DNA of 64,000 bases from an uncultured Lachnospiraceae bacterium (GTDB lineage Bacteria > Bacillota > Clostridia > Lachnospirales > Lachnospiraceae): positions 1 through 64,000 of the forward strand of contig ONBT01000010.1 of the NCBI GenBank assembly GCA_900316075.1. The letters are read 5' to 3'. Below the pieces are notes generated by a model. The model saw only the letters and a program-made list of their open reading frames with translations, had not been told where the DNA came from and searched no databases. Positions 53,271 through 62,483 of this stretch are shown piece by piece. The position numbers and the translations under genes were made by a program. Each line of letters opens with the position of its first letter. Position 1 is the stretch's first letter.

Positions 53271-55258
53271 GACCCCGTTTGGATCGAAAAAAGAATATAC
53301 GTCCCAGAATTTTACAAAGAATGCAGAGAAGGCTCTGGCTTGTGTTCGGAGCCGTCTGCGTTCTTTTTGGCGTCTTAATAGGGCGTCTCATGTATATCGA
53401 GTACACTTCCGGGGACAAGTACGAGAAGATCGTCCTGGCCCAGCAGCGCTATGACAGCCAGATCATCCCCTACCAGCGGGGAGATATCACGGACCGCAAA
53501 GGTACGGTTCTGGCCACTTCCGTCGACGTCTACAATGTCATTCTCGATGCCCGGCTCATGAATGAAACGGTGTCCGATGCGGAGAATGACGAGAAGAGGG
53601 CGGCTGCCCAGGCAAAAGTCGACTCTACGTTCACTCACCTTGCGGAGTGCTTTCCCGAAATCGACATCGAAGCGGCGAAGGCCTATCTTGCTTCAGATCC
53701 GGACAGCCAGTACAAGATCCTGGCCAAAGACGTCTCCTATGAGGAGATGAAGGCCTATTCCGACATCACCTCGGACAAGGATACGAAAAACGAAATCGTC
53801 AAAAACGGCATCTGGTTTGAGAAGGAATACAAGCGTTCCTATCCATACGGGTCTCTGGCGGCCCAGATGATCGGCTATGCCACCGACGGGACGAACGGGG
53901 TCATCGGCCTCGAAAGCGAATACAACTCCACCTTAAACGGGGTGAACGGGCGTTCATACGGCTATCTCGAGAGCGAGAGCTCCGTCGAACAGACCGTGAT
54001 TGAGCCGGAGAACGGGAATACCCTGATCACGGCCATCGATACGAATGTCCAGTCCATCGTGGAGCAGTGCATCCTGGACTGGAACAATCAGAATCTGAAC
54101 GGAAGCACGACAGGCTCCAAGAATACGGCGGCCCTGGTCATGAACCCGAAGAACGGGGAAATCCTGGCCATGGCAACCTATCCGACCTTTGACTTAAACG
54201 ACCCGAGAAATCTCTCGGCCTTCTATACTCCGGAAGAGCTCGAAGCCATGCCGGTGGAGGACCAGCTGAACTTCCTGAACCGTCTCTGGCAGTGCTACCC
54301 GGTGTCCCAGACCTACGAGCCCGGTTCTACCTTCAAGCCCTTTACAATTTCCGCGGGTCTCGATACCGGGACTCTTTCGGGAGGGGAGACCTTCTTCTGC
54401 GACGGGGGCGAGCAGATCGGGCCCAACTACGTTCGCTGTACCTCCCACCACGGGCAGCTGACTCTGTACGGGGCCCTGCAGCACTCCTGCAACGACGCCC
54501 TGATGCAGATTTCCGGCCTGGTGGGCGCTCATAATTTCTACACCTACCAGCACCTGTTCGGCTTCGGGCAGAAGACGGGCATTGATCTGCCTGCCGAGGC
54601 CCGGACAGATTCCCTCCTCTATTCGGAGGACGACCTGGGCCACACCATCAATCTCGCCACGAACTCCTTCGGGCAGAACTTCAATGTGACCATGGTTCAG
54701 CTCGCTGCGGGCTTTTCCTCCATCATCAACGGGGGCACCCTCTATCAGCCCCATATCGTGACCGGCATTGAAGACGCTTCCGGCAATATCGTGAGGGACA
54801 TCAGTCCCACCGTGGTCAAGAAGACCATCTCCGCCGAGACCTCGGCTACAATGCGGGACATGCTCCGGTCGGTCGTCACGGAAGGCACGGCAAAGACCGC
54901 AGCTGTTCCGGGCTACGACATCGGGGGCAAGACCGGTACAGCCCAGAAGCTGCCCCGGGCCGATCACAAATATCTGGTTTCCTTCATCGGTTTCGCTCCG
55001 GTTTCGGACCCGGAAGTGGTAGTATATGTGGTTGTAGACGAGCCGAACGTGGCTGACCAGGCCCATTCGACCTACGCCCAGCTCATATGCAAGAACATCA
55101 TGTCCCAGATTCTGCCCTACCTGAACGTGGAGAAACTGGACCCCAACTCGACGGAGGGGCAGGCGGCCCAGGCAGCGGCGGACGCGGCAGCAAAAACGGC
55201 GGCAGACCAGGCGGCAGCAGCGGCAGCCGGACAGGAAGTCGTTACAGAGCATAATTAA
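53267..55258 (+). CDS. Class B penicillin-binding protein (FtsI/SpoVD-like)
   Basis: A 663-aa transpeptidase that makes septal peptidoglycan with FtsW. One N-terminal TM segment, a dimerisation domain (TDRKGTVLATS), and the transpeptidase core with SxxK in EPGSTFKPF (Ser near 354), SxN in HSCNDAL and KTG in GGKTGTAQK. No PASTA domains follow, unlike SpoVD and Pbp2X. The last 35 residues are an Ala/Gln-rich tail. GTGA overlap with ftsL couples the two. Confidence 0.92.
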   Translation: MRPRLDRKKNIRPRILQRMQRRLWLVFGAVCVLFGVLIGRLMYIEYTSGDKYEKIVLAQQRYDSQIIPYQRGDITDRKGTVLATSVDVYNVILDARLMNETVSDAENDEKRAAAQAKVDSTFTHLAECFPEIDIEAAKAYLASDPDSQYKILAKDVSYEEMKAYSDITSDKDTKNEIVKNGIWFEKEYKRSYPYGSLAAQMIGYATDGTNGVIGLESEYNSTLNGVNGRSYGYLESESSVEQTVIEPENGNTLITAIDTNVQSIVEQCILDWNNQNLNGSTTGSKNTAALVMNPKNGEILAMATYPTFDLNDPRNLSAFYTPEELEAMPVEDQLNFLNRLWQCYPVSQTYEPGSTFKPFTISAGLDTGTLSGGETFFCDGGEQIGPNYVRCTSHHGQLTLYGALQHSCNDALMQISGLVGAHNFYTYQHLFGFGQKTGIDLPAEARTDSLLYSEDDLGHTINLATNSFGQNFNVTMVQLAAGFSSIINGGTLYQPHIVTGIEDASGNIVRDISPTVVKKTISAETSATMRDMLRSVVTEGTAKTAAVPGYDIGGKTGTAQKLPRADHKYLVSFIGFAPVSDPEVVVYVVVDEPNVADQAHSTYAQLICKNIMSQILPYLNVEKLDPNSTEGQAAQAAADAAAKTAADQAAAAAAGQEVVTEHN

Positions 55259-55281
55259 TCCCTTCAGGGAGGAAGAGAAAA

Positions 55282-56253
55282 ATGGTTTCCGACATTACGC
55301 ATGAACTTTTGATTCCTTTCTTTGCATCCTTTGCCCTGGCCCTGGTCCTGGGCGAGTTTCTGGTGCCCTATCTCACGAAGAAGAAAGTGGACCAGACCGA
55401 GCGCAATATTATGGAGTCCCACGTGAAGAAGAACGGGACCCCGACCATGGGGGGCTTCATTTTTCTCCTGCCCTTCATCGCGGTTTCCATCGCCTGCTCC
55501 GGGAACAATCCCCACATCATTCCGGTCCTGATCGGGACCATCGCCTTCGGCCTCATCGGCTTCCTCGACGACTTCCTCAAAGTTATCCTGAAGCGGTCGG
55601 ACGGCCTCCTGGCCTGGCAGAAGTTTTTGCTGCAGTTTGTGGCGGCCACCCTGCTTCTTGTCTACATCCGCTTCTATTCAGACATTACCCTGTCTTTGAC
55701 CGTCCCCTTCCTGCACGGAAATGAGGTGGAAATCGGCTTCTGGGCCGTCCCTCTTTTCTATCTGGCGGTCCTCGGCACCGTAAACGGAGTCAATTTCACG
55801 GACGGCATCGACGGCCTGGCCACGACGGTTACGATTGTGACGAGTGCCTTCCTCTTTTTCGCTTCCGAATATCTGGGCCGGTCCATGGGACCTGCGGCGA
55901 CGGCCATGTGCGGGGCCCTTCTGACCTTCCTCTTTTTCAACGTCAATCCCGCAAAGATCTTCATGGGGGATACGGGTTCTTTGGCCCTGGGCGGCTTTGT
56001 AGCGTCTTGCGCCTACGTGCTGAACATGCCCTTATTTATTGTGATTTTTGGCTTCATCTATCTGCTGGAAGTCGTTTCAGTCATCCTGCAGGTGGCTTCT
56101 TTTAAGCTAACTCACGGGAAAAAGCGGATTTTCCGCATGGCCCCGATTCACCACCATTTCGAGCTCGGAGGCTGGTCGGAGCCCAAGGTGGTAGCGGTAT
56201 TTTCGGGAATCACCCTGATGCTGGCCATTGTTGCCATGGCGGCTTTGATGTAG
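55282..56253 (+). CDS. mraY: Phospho-N-acetylmuramoyl-pentapeptide transferase MraY
   Basis: A 323-aa polytopic enzyme that makes lipid I. The conserved loops are visible: KKNGTPTMGGFIFLLP, FLDDFLK, NGVNFTDGIDGLA, FNVNPAKIFMGDTGSLALGG and MAPIHHHFE. The SD is GGGAGGAAGAG. The TAG stop is followed 4 nt later by the motif ATGACTAATATTT. Confidence 0.96.
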   Translation: MVSDITHELLIPFFASFALALVLGEFLVPYLTKKKVDQTERNIMESHVKKNGTPTMGGFIFLLPFIAVSIACSGNNPHIIPVLIGTIAFGLIGFLDDFLKVILKRSDGLLAWQKFLLQFVAATLLLVYIRFYSDITLSLTVPFLHGNEVEIGFWAVPLFYLAVLGTVNGVNFTDGIDGLATTVTIVTSAFLFFASEYLGRSMGPAATAMCGALLTFLFFNVNPAKIFMGDTGSLALGGFVASCAYVLNMPLFIVIFGFIYLLEVVSVILQVASFKLTHGKKRIFRMAPIHHHFELGGWSEPKVVAVFSGITLMLAIVAMAALM

Positions 56254-56257
56254 TTTT

Positions 56258-56270
56258 ATGACTAATATTT
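56258..56270 (+). repeat. Post-stop motif copy (ATGACTAATATTT) after mraY
   Basis: It starts 4 nt after the mraY TAG, inside the mraY-murD operon and not at a terminator; an in-frame TAA follows. Confidence 0.5.
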
Positions 56271-56295
56271 GTGAAGAAACAAGGAGAGTGCTGCA

Positions 56296-57660
56296 ATGAA
56301 TGAGGACAGGTATCTCGTAATCGGAACCGGCATCAGCGGGGTATGCGCCGCGGAACTTCTGAAAGCCAAGGGCAAAGAAGTCGTGCTTTTCGACAGCAAT
56401 GAAGAACTGGACAAGAACGCCTTCTATGCCAAGAACCCGACCCTTGCGGACATTCCTTTGATTACCGGGTCTCTGCCGGAAGAGGAGATGGCTTCCTTCG
56501 GGACAGCTGTCCTTTCCCCCGGGGTGCCTCTGGACCAGCCGCTGGTGCAGGAGCTGAAAAAACGGAAGACGAAAATTTCCGGCGAGATTGAGCTGGCCTT
56601 TGAAAACGCCAAGGGCCGGCTCTGTGCGGTTACCGGGACGAACGGAAAGACGACGACGGTTTCCCTGATCGGGGAGATTCTGAAGCGTTTCTACAAGGAC
56701 GTCCGGGTGGTCGGCAATATCGGAAATCCCTACACGGCGGAAGTCCTTTCGATGACGGAAGCCACGGTCACCGATGCGGAGATCTCTTCCTTCCAGCTGG
56801 AGACAGCCGACACCTTCCATCCCAATGTGGCTGCCATCCTGAATATCACTCCGGACCACATGAACCGCCACCACACGATGGAGGAGTACAGCCGGGTCAA
56901 GGAAATGATCACGATGAACCAGAACGCGGACGACGTGCTGGTACTTAACTATGAGGACGATATCCTCCGTTCCTTCGGGGCCCATGTCAAGGCCAGTGTC
57001 ACCTGGTTTTCCTCCAAGCGGGAGCTGGAAAACGGCTACTTTGTGAAAGACCGGGTCATCTACCGGGCCATCGGAGGCAAGGTCAAAGAGTTCATGCCGG
57101 TTTCCGACCTCCTCATCATCGGTCCCCACAACTGGGAGAATGCCATGGCAGCCATGGCGGTCTCAGAAGCCATGGGTGTTCCGAAAGCCGTCATCAAGGA
57201 AGGCTGCAAAAACTTCCATGCCGTTGAGCACCGGATTGAATATGTATGCACCAAGAACGGGGTGAAGTTCTATAACGATTCCAAGGGAACCAACCCCGAC
57301 GCAGCCATCAAGGCTGTCGAGTCCATGGACGCGCCCACCTGCCTCATCGGCGGGGGCTTTGACAAGGGCTCTACCTATGACGAGTGGATTGCCTCCTTCA
57401 AGGGCCGGATCAAGAAGCTGGTCCTCATCGGCCAGACCCGGGACAAGATTGCGGAGTGCTGTCGGAAGAACGGCTTCATGAGCTTTGAAACCGCGGATAC
57501 CCTTGAAGAGGCGGTGGATATCTGCGTGGAGTCCGCCGTTCCCGGGGACAATATCCTCCTTTCCCCGGCCTGCGCCTCCTGGGACATGTTCAAGAATTAC
57601 GAAGTGCGGGGACAGATTTTCAAGGAATACGTCCGTTCCCTGCCCGGAGATGACAAATGA
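56296..57660 (+). CDS. murD: UDP-N-acetylmuramoyl-L-alanine--D-glutamate ligase
   Basis: A 454-aa Mur ligase that adds D-Glu. The Rossmann-like start YLVIGTGISGVCAAELL, ATP loop AVTGTNGKTTTVSLIG (near 113-128), the ITPDHMNRHHTMEEY segment and FYNDSKGTNPDAAI are typical. SD AAGGAGAG. The stop overlaps ftsW (ATGA). Confidence 0.96.
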   Translation: MNEDRYLVIGTGISGVCAAELLKAKGKEVVLFDSNEELDKNAFYAKNPTLADIPLITGSLPEEEMASFGTAVLSPGVPLDQPLVQELKKRKTKISGEIELAFENAKGRLCAVTGTNGKTTTVSLIGEILKRFYKDVRVVGNIGNPYTAEVLSMTEATVTDAEISSFQLETADTFHPNVAAILNITPDHMNRHHTMEEYSRVKEMITMNQNADDVLVLNYEDDILRSFGAHVKASVTWFSSKRELENGYFVKDRVIYRAIGGKVKEFMPVSDLLIIGPHNWENAMAAMAVSEAMGVPKAVIKEGCKNFHAVEHRIEYVCTKNGVKFYNDSKGTNPDAAIKAVESMDAPTCLIGGGFDKGSTYDEWIASFKGRIKKLVLIGQTRDKIAECCRKNGFMSFETADTLEEAVDICVESAVPGDNILLSPACASWDMFKNYEVRGQIFKEYVRSLPGDDK

Positions 57661-58763
57661 AAAAGAAGAAGCTGTATTATTTCGACTACAGTCTGCTTCT
57701 GATCCTGATTCTCCTCGTGGCTTTCGGCATGGTCATGCTGTACTCGGTCTCTGCCTACCAGGGCAATCTCAAGTATAATGACCCGGCCCACTTTCTTAAG
57801 CGGCAGGCGGCCTTTGCGGCAGTGGGTTTTTTCTTCCTCCTTATCGAGTCCTATTACGACTACCGGAGGCTCAGAAAGTTCGGCGGTTTCTTCTATGCCC
57901 TGGCCATGTTTCTCTGCATCGCGGTCAATTTCGTCGGGACAAACGGAAACGGCTCTACCCGCTGGTTCAAGGTGGGCCCCATTACGATTCAGCCCTCGGA
58001 GATTGCCAAGGCGGCCGTCATCATCTTCCTGGCGGCCCTGATCTCGAGGTCCAATGCCAGCCTGAACGACACGAAGAATATCATCAAGGTTTTTCTGATT
58101 CTGGTTCCCTGCCTGGCGGCCATTGCGTATAACAACCTTTCGACCGCCGTCATCGTGGCCGGCATTGCCTTCATCATGCTCTTCATTGCAAGCCGCCGGA
58201 CCGGGGTCTTTGCCGGTATCCTCTTTGTGGGTCTGTTCGGCGTCGTGATTTTCATCATGACGGCCGGCTACCGGTCGGACCGGATTGCCATATGGCTGCA
58301 CCCGGAGAACTACGACAAGGGCTATCAGACCATGCAGGCCCTCTATGCCATAGGCTCCGGCGGTCTCTTCGGCCGGGGACTCGGGGCTTCCATGCAGAAA
58401 CTGGGCTTCGTGCCCGAGGCCCAGAACGACATGATCTTTTCCATCATCTGCGAGGAGCTGGGAATCTTCGGGGCCGTAGGCCTCATTATTCTCTATATTC
58501 TTCTCCTGTGGCGCTGTGTCATCGTGGCTATGAATGCCCATGATCAGTTCGGTTCCTTCCTGGTAATCGGGGTCATGACCCACATTTCCCTGCAGGTCCT
58601 TCTGAATATCGCAGTCGTGACAAATACGATTCCAAATACCGGCGTTACTCTGCCTTTCATCAGCTACGGGGGGTCCGCCCTCATTATTCTTTTGATGGAA
58701 ATGGGCCTCGTCCTTTCAGTTTCCCACCGGATTCCCCTGGGCAGCGAAGAACTGGAGGCCTGA
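57657..58763 (+). CDS. ftsW: SEDS family glycosyltransferase FtsW
   Basis: A 368-aa polytopic membrane protein, about 10 TM, that polymerises lipid II at the septum together with the class B PBP. RWFKVGPITIQPSEIAK, the catalytic-region GLGASMQKLGFVPEAQNDMIFSIICEELG and PFISYGGSAL are the SEDS signatures. The paralogue SpoVE would look similar; the placement between murD and divIB favours FtsW. murG, commonly next, is missing. Confidence 0.92.
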   Translation: MKKKKLYYFDYSLLLILILLVAFGMVMLYSVSAYQGNLKYNDPAHFLKRQAAFAAVGFFFLLIESYYDYRRLRKFGGFFYALAMFLCIAVNFVGTNGNGSTRWFKVGPITIQPSEIAKAAVIIFLAALISRSNASLNDTKNIIKVFLILVPCLAAIAYNNLSTAVIVAGIAFIMLFIASRRTGVFAGILFVGLFGVVIFIMTAGYRSDRIAIWLHPENYDKGYQTMQALYAIGSGGLFGRGLGASMQKLGFVPEAQNDMIFSIICEELGIFGAVGLIILYILLLWRCVIVAMNAHDQFGSFLVIGVMTHISLQVLLNIAVVTNTIPNTGVTLPFISYGGSALIILLMEMGLVLSVSHRIPLGSEELEA

Positions 58764-58764
58764 G

Positions 58765-59397
58765 ATGAAGAGGAAGATCCGTTTTTATATCCTGAATATC
58801 ATCCTTTTCATCGTCATTCTAGGGGTGGCGGCCTTTCTCTTCATCTACATGTGCTGCGGGGTGAAGACCAGAGAATACGAGGGCTCGACCATCTATACGG
58901 ATGAGGAGCTTTCCGACCTCCTTTTCACGGAAAAGTACGATGATAATGTGGTCTCCTCCTGGTTCATGAGCCTTTTCCGCCCCAAGAAGGGAATTCCTTT
59001 CGTCGAAAAGGTGACCATCACGCCGACGTCCCTTACCTCCCTCAAGGTGACCATACAGGAAAAGGAGCGCTACGGGGTCGTGCAGATGTCGGACACGGAG
59101 TTTGACTATTTCGACTCTGCCTATAAGGTCGTAGAGTGCTCGGACCATTACATTGCTGGGACTCCGCTTTTCATGCTTTCTTCCCTTGATAAGGAGGCCA
59201 AAGCCGGTGAGGCCCTTCCCACGGGCAGTGCCAACAAGAAAATCATGGGTGTTGTCATCAAGGAGACTTCGGACCGGGGAATCGCTTATGATAATACGGT
59301 CATCAACGGGGACGGAACCATCGTCATGCATATCGGAGGGGTGGAAATCCGCTTCGGAAAAGAAAATACAGATATTGTGTTTGAGAAGGCCGGATAA
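58765..59397 (+). CDS. divIB: Cell division protein DivIB/FtsQ
   Basis: A 210-aa bitopic protein. A short basic cytoplasmic start, one TM segment (YILNIILFIVILGVAAFLFIY), a POTRA-like part (IYTDEELSDLLFTEKYDDN) and a beta domain (VTITPTSLTSLKVTIQEKERYGVVQMS). It is divergent, so the call rests on topology and operon position between ftsW and ftsZ. GGAGG stands 7 nt upstream. Confidence 0.82.
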   Translation: MKRKIRFYILNIILFIVILGVAAFLFIYMCCGVKTREYEGSTIYTDEELSDLLFTEKYDDNVVSSWFMSLFRPKKGIPFVEKVTITPTSLTSLKVTIQEKERYGVVQMSDTEFDYFDSAYKVVECSDHYIAGTPLFMLSSLDKEAKAGEALPTGSANKKIMGVVIKETSDRGIAYDNTVINGDGTIVMHIGGVEIRFGKENTDIVFEKAG

Positions 59398-59459
59398 ATG
59401 ACAAAAAGGCTTGATAAATAGGACCGAAACTAATAAAATAATCTTTGATTTTTCAGGTG

Positions 59460-59544
59460 AAACCGTGCCCAGCCGATTCAGACGGGCGTTTCACGGATTT
59501 GTACGTACGAATATTAGTATGCTGATATACAAGGAGGAACCACC
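59460..59544 (+). promoter_or_regulatory. ftsZ leader hairpin
   Basis: GTGAAAC (near 59459) with GCCC three bases on pairs with GGGC-GTTTCAC (near 59487-59497). TAGTAT lies after it near 59516. It may be a processing site or a promoter-proximal element of ftsZ. Confidence 0.4.
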
Positions 59545-60777
59545 GTGCTCGAAATAGTTCAGCCGGAAGACGCTGCCGCAAAAATCATAGTCATCGGAGT
59601 CGGCGGCGGCGGAAACAATGCGGTCAACCGCATGGTGGACGAGAATATAGGCGGCGTCGAACTCATTGGCGTCAATACCGACAAGCAGGACCTGCAGCTC
59701 TGCAAGGCGCCTACTCCGATTCAGATCGGCGAGAAGCTGACCAAGGGCCTCGGGGCCGGCGGCAATCCCGAAGTAGGAGAGAAGGCTGCTGAGGAGTCAG
59801 CGGAAGCCATCCAGAGCGCCGTGAAGGGGGCCGACATGGTCTTCGTCACCTGCGGTATGGGCGGCGGCACCGGTACCGGAGCAGCTCCTGTCATCGGAAA
59901 GATTGCCAAGGAGCAGGGAATTCTGACCGTCGGCGTCGTTACGAAGCCCTTCAGCTGGGAGGGCAAGACGAAGATGAACAAGGCCCTGTCCGGCATCGAG
60001 AAGATGAAGGCAGCGGTCGATACCCTGATCGTCATTCCCAATGAGCGTCTTCTGCAGCTTACGAACCGGGGGACGACATTCCAGGATGCCCTGAAGATTG
60101 CCGATCAGGTCCTTCAGCAGGCCGTTCAGGGAATCACGGACCTCATCAATGTGCCCGGCCTCATCAATCTCGACTTTGCCGATGTCTCCTCCGTTATGAA
60201 GGACAAGGGTCTGGCCCATATCGGAATTGGAACGAGCAAGGGCGACGAGAAGGCGGCCGAAGCAGTCAAGCAGGCTGTTGAATCTCCCCTTCTGGAAACG
60301 AATATCAAGGGTGCATCCGATGTCATCATCAATATCTCCGGTGACATCTCCCTGCAGGACGTAAACGACGCTTCGAACTACGTTCACGACCTCGTAGGAG
60401 AGGATGCGAATATCATCTTCGGCGCGAACGACAAGACCGACAATCCGGACGAAGTCACCGTCACCGTCATTGCCACCGGTCTTGAGGACACGGACAATGA
60501 CCGGAGTCCTTTCCCGGGTCTCAAGTACAACGGCAGCACGGCTTCCATCAAGCCTACGGCGACTACAGCAGGCTTCGGAGCCCGGCCGACCACTGGCGCT
60601 TCCCGGCCCCAGACCAAGGCGGCTGGGACAGGGGCTTCCGCCTTTACCGGGCAGGCGGCCGGTACGGGAGCAGGGGCAGACGGCTTCGAGGGCCTGGTAA
60701 AGCCCCGGCCGACGAGCTCCGTTCAGGAAAAGGATATTCAGATTCCCGATTTTCTGAAGAATGTGGGAAAGAAATGA
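59545..60777 (+). CDS. ftsZ: Cell division GTPase FtsZ
   Basis: A 410-aa tubulin homologue that builds the Z ring. [13 protein letters not shown], the tubulin signature [15 protein letters not shown] and [10 protein letters not shown] region are intact; the Ala/Gly/Thr/Pro-rich C-terminal linker (about 320-395) ends in the conserved tail peptide [13 protein letters not shown] that recruits partners. The start codon is GTG with AAGGAGGAAC 5 nt upstream. A terminator follows. Confidence 0.97.
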   Translation: MLEIVQPEDAAAKIIVIGVGGGGNNAVNRMVDENIGGVELIGVNTDKQDLQLCKAPTPIQIGEKLTKGLGAGGNPEVGEKAAEESAEAIQSAVKGADMVFVTCGMGGGTGTGAAPVIGKIAKEQGILTVGVVTKPFSWEGKTKMNKALSGIEKMKAAVDTLIVIPNERLLQLTNRGTTFQDALKIADQVLQQAVQGITDLINVPGLINLDFADVSSVMKDKGLAHIGIGTSKGDEKAAEAVKQAVESPLLETNIKGASDVIINISGDISLQDVNDASNYVHDLVGEDANIIFGANDKTDNPDEVTVTVIATGLEDTDNDRSPFPGLKYNGSTASIKPTATTAGFGARPTTGASRPQTKAAGTGASAFTGQAAGTGAGADGFEGLVKPRPTSSVQEKDIQIPDFLKNVGKK

Positions 60778-60800
60778 GTTCAGAGAAATGAACCTTAAGG

Positions 60801-60840
60801 GGGAACTGATACATTTTTATCAGTTCCCTTTTTATATTAT
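60801..60840 (+). terminator. Intrinsic terminator of ftsZ/dcw operon
   Basis: A 10-bp stem GGGAACTGAT/ATCAGTTCCC followed by TTTTTATATTAT. Confidence 0.9.
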
Positions 60841-60854
60841 AAAAAGGGGGACAT

Positions 60855-62462
60855 ATGAAGATTGAATTCTTAGGAGCCGACCATGAGGTCACCGGTTCCT
60901 GTCACTATGTGGAAGCCTGCGGGAAGACTTTCCTTGTTGATTGCGGTATGGAGCAGGGGGCCGATACCTATGAAAACCAGGACCTCCCGGTCAATGCGTC
61001 TGAGATCGACTATGTATTTGTGACCCACGCCCACATCGACCACTCGGGCCTGATTCCCCTCCTTTATTCGAGAGGCTTCCGGGGAAGTGTATTTGCGACC
61101 GAGGCTACGAGGGAGCTCTGCGACATCATGCTTCGGGATTCGGCCCACATCCAGGAATACGAGGCCGAGTGGCGGAGCCGGAAGGCCATCCGGGCCGGCG
61201 GCCAGGCCGTGGAGCCCATGTATACGACGGACGATGCGGTGAAGGCCATGGAGCTCTTCGTCTCCTGCGCCTATCATGAGCGGATTACCATCTGTGACGG
61301 CATCGACGTCCGCTTCATCGATGCCGGCCACCTTCTCGGGTCTTCCTCCATCGAGTTCTGGCTGAACGAGGACGGGACCGAGCGCAAGGTGGTCTTCTCC
61401 GGGGATATCGGAAATGCGACGAAGCCTCTGATCAAGAAGCCGGAATACATCCACAATGCCGACTACGTCATCATGGAGTCCACCTACGGGGACCGGGACC
61501 ACGGGTCGCCGGATGAGGGGGACTTTGCCAAGGCCCTGGCCCGCATCATCGAGCAGACCATGGAACTGGGCGGGAACGTTGTGATCCCGGCCTTTTCTGT
61601 CGGCCGGACCCAGGAAATCCTCTACTTCATCCGCCGAATCAAGGAAGAGGGCCTGATGAGGAAGCATGAGAACTTCCCGGTCTACATGGATTCTCCTCTG
61701 GCTGTGGAAGCCACGCATGTGTTCAACGAAAATGTCCGCGACTGCTTCTCCGACGAGGCCAAGGCCCTGGTGGACGCGGGAAAGAACCCCATTGGCTTTG
61801 CCGGTCTCAAGGTGGCCGTCACCTCCGACGAGTCCCGCATGATCAATATCGACAAGACCCCCAAGGTCATCATCTCAGCCTCCGGCATGTGCGAGGCTGG
61901 CCGGATCCGCCACCACCTGAAGCACAACCTCTGGCGGAAGGAGTCGACCATCGTCTTCGTCGGCTACCAGGTGCCCGGGACCCTGGGCTATTCCCTCCTG
62001 AACGGGGCCAGGGAAGTCCGTCTTTTCGGGGAGGACGTGGCGGTCAACGCCCGGATTGAGAACCTGCCCGGTATCAGCGGCCACGCAGACCGGACCGGCC
62101 TTCTGAAGTGGGCCAATGCCTTTGAGGAGCCCCCGAAGAAGTTCTTCATCGTCCACGGGGACAATGACGTCGTGGATGCCTTTGCTGCCGAAGTGGCGAA
62201 GGAGACCGGCTCCCAGGCCTATGCTCCCTACTCCGGGGATGCCTTTGACCTTGTCACGGGTGAGCAGCTCGTGAAGGTGACGCCGAAACCGGCGGAAAAG
62301 AAGAAGAAGTCCTCCAAGGCTTCCTCCAATGTCTTCGAACGTCTTGTGGCTGCGGGCAAGCGCCTCATGCATGTCATCGAAAAGTGCGAAGGCATGGCGA
62401 ACAAAGATTTAGGCAAGTTTGCCGACCAGATCAATGCCCTGTCCGACAAGTGGGACAGATAA
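60855..62462 (+). CDS. MBL-fold beta-CASP RNA metallo-hydrolase
   Basis: A 535-aa protein. The metallo-beta-lactamase domain has HAHIDHSG (near 55-62), IDAGHLLGSSS and VFSGDIGN; the beta-CASP domain follows (GNVVIPAFSVGRTQEILYFIR, VIISASGMCEAGRIRHHLK, ISGHADRTGLLKW). This places it with the CPSF-like ribonucleases (YSH1/RNase J relatives). It probably processes RNA; the exact substrate is unknown. A Lys-rich tail of about 50 residues follows. SD AGGGGG. Confidence 0.9.
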   Translation: MKIEFLGADHEVTGSCHYVEACGKTFLVDCGMEQGADTYENQDLPVNASEIDYVFVTHAHIDHSGLIPLLYSRGFRGSVFATEATRELCDIMLRDSAHIQEYEAEWRSRKAIRAGGQAVEPMYTTDDAVKAMELFVSCAYHERITICDGIDVRFIDAGHLLGSSSIEFWLNEDGTERKVVFSGDIGNATKPLIKKPEYIHNADYVIMESTYGDRDHGSPDEGDFAKALARIIEQTMELGGNVVIPAFSVGRTQEILYFIRRIKEEGLMRKHENFPVYMDSPLAVEATHVFNENVRDCFSDEAKALVDAGKNPIGFAGLKVAVTSDESRMINIDKTPKVIISASGMCEAGRIRHHLKHNLWRKESTIVFVGYQVPGTLGYSLLNGAREVRLFGEDVAVNARIENLPGISGHADRTGLLKWANAFEEPPKKFFIVHGDNDVVDAFAAEVAKETGSQAYAPYSGDAFDLVTGEQLVKVTPKPAEKKKKSSKASSNVFERLVAAGKRLMHVIEKCEGMANKDLGKFADQINALSDKWDR

Positions 62463-62483
62463 TAGAAAGAAGTGACATCAGTA

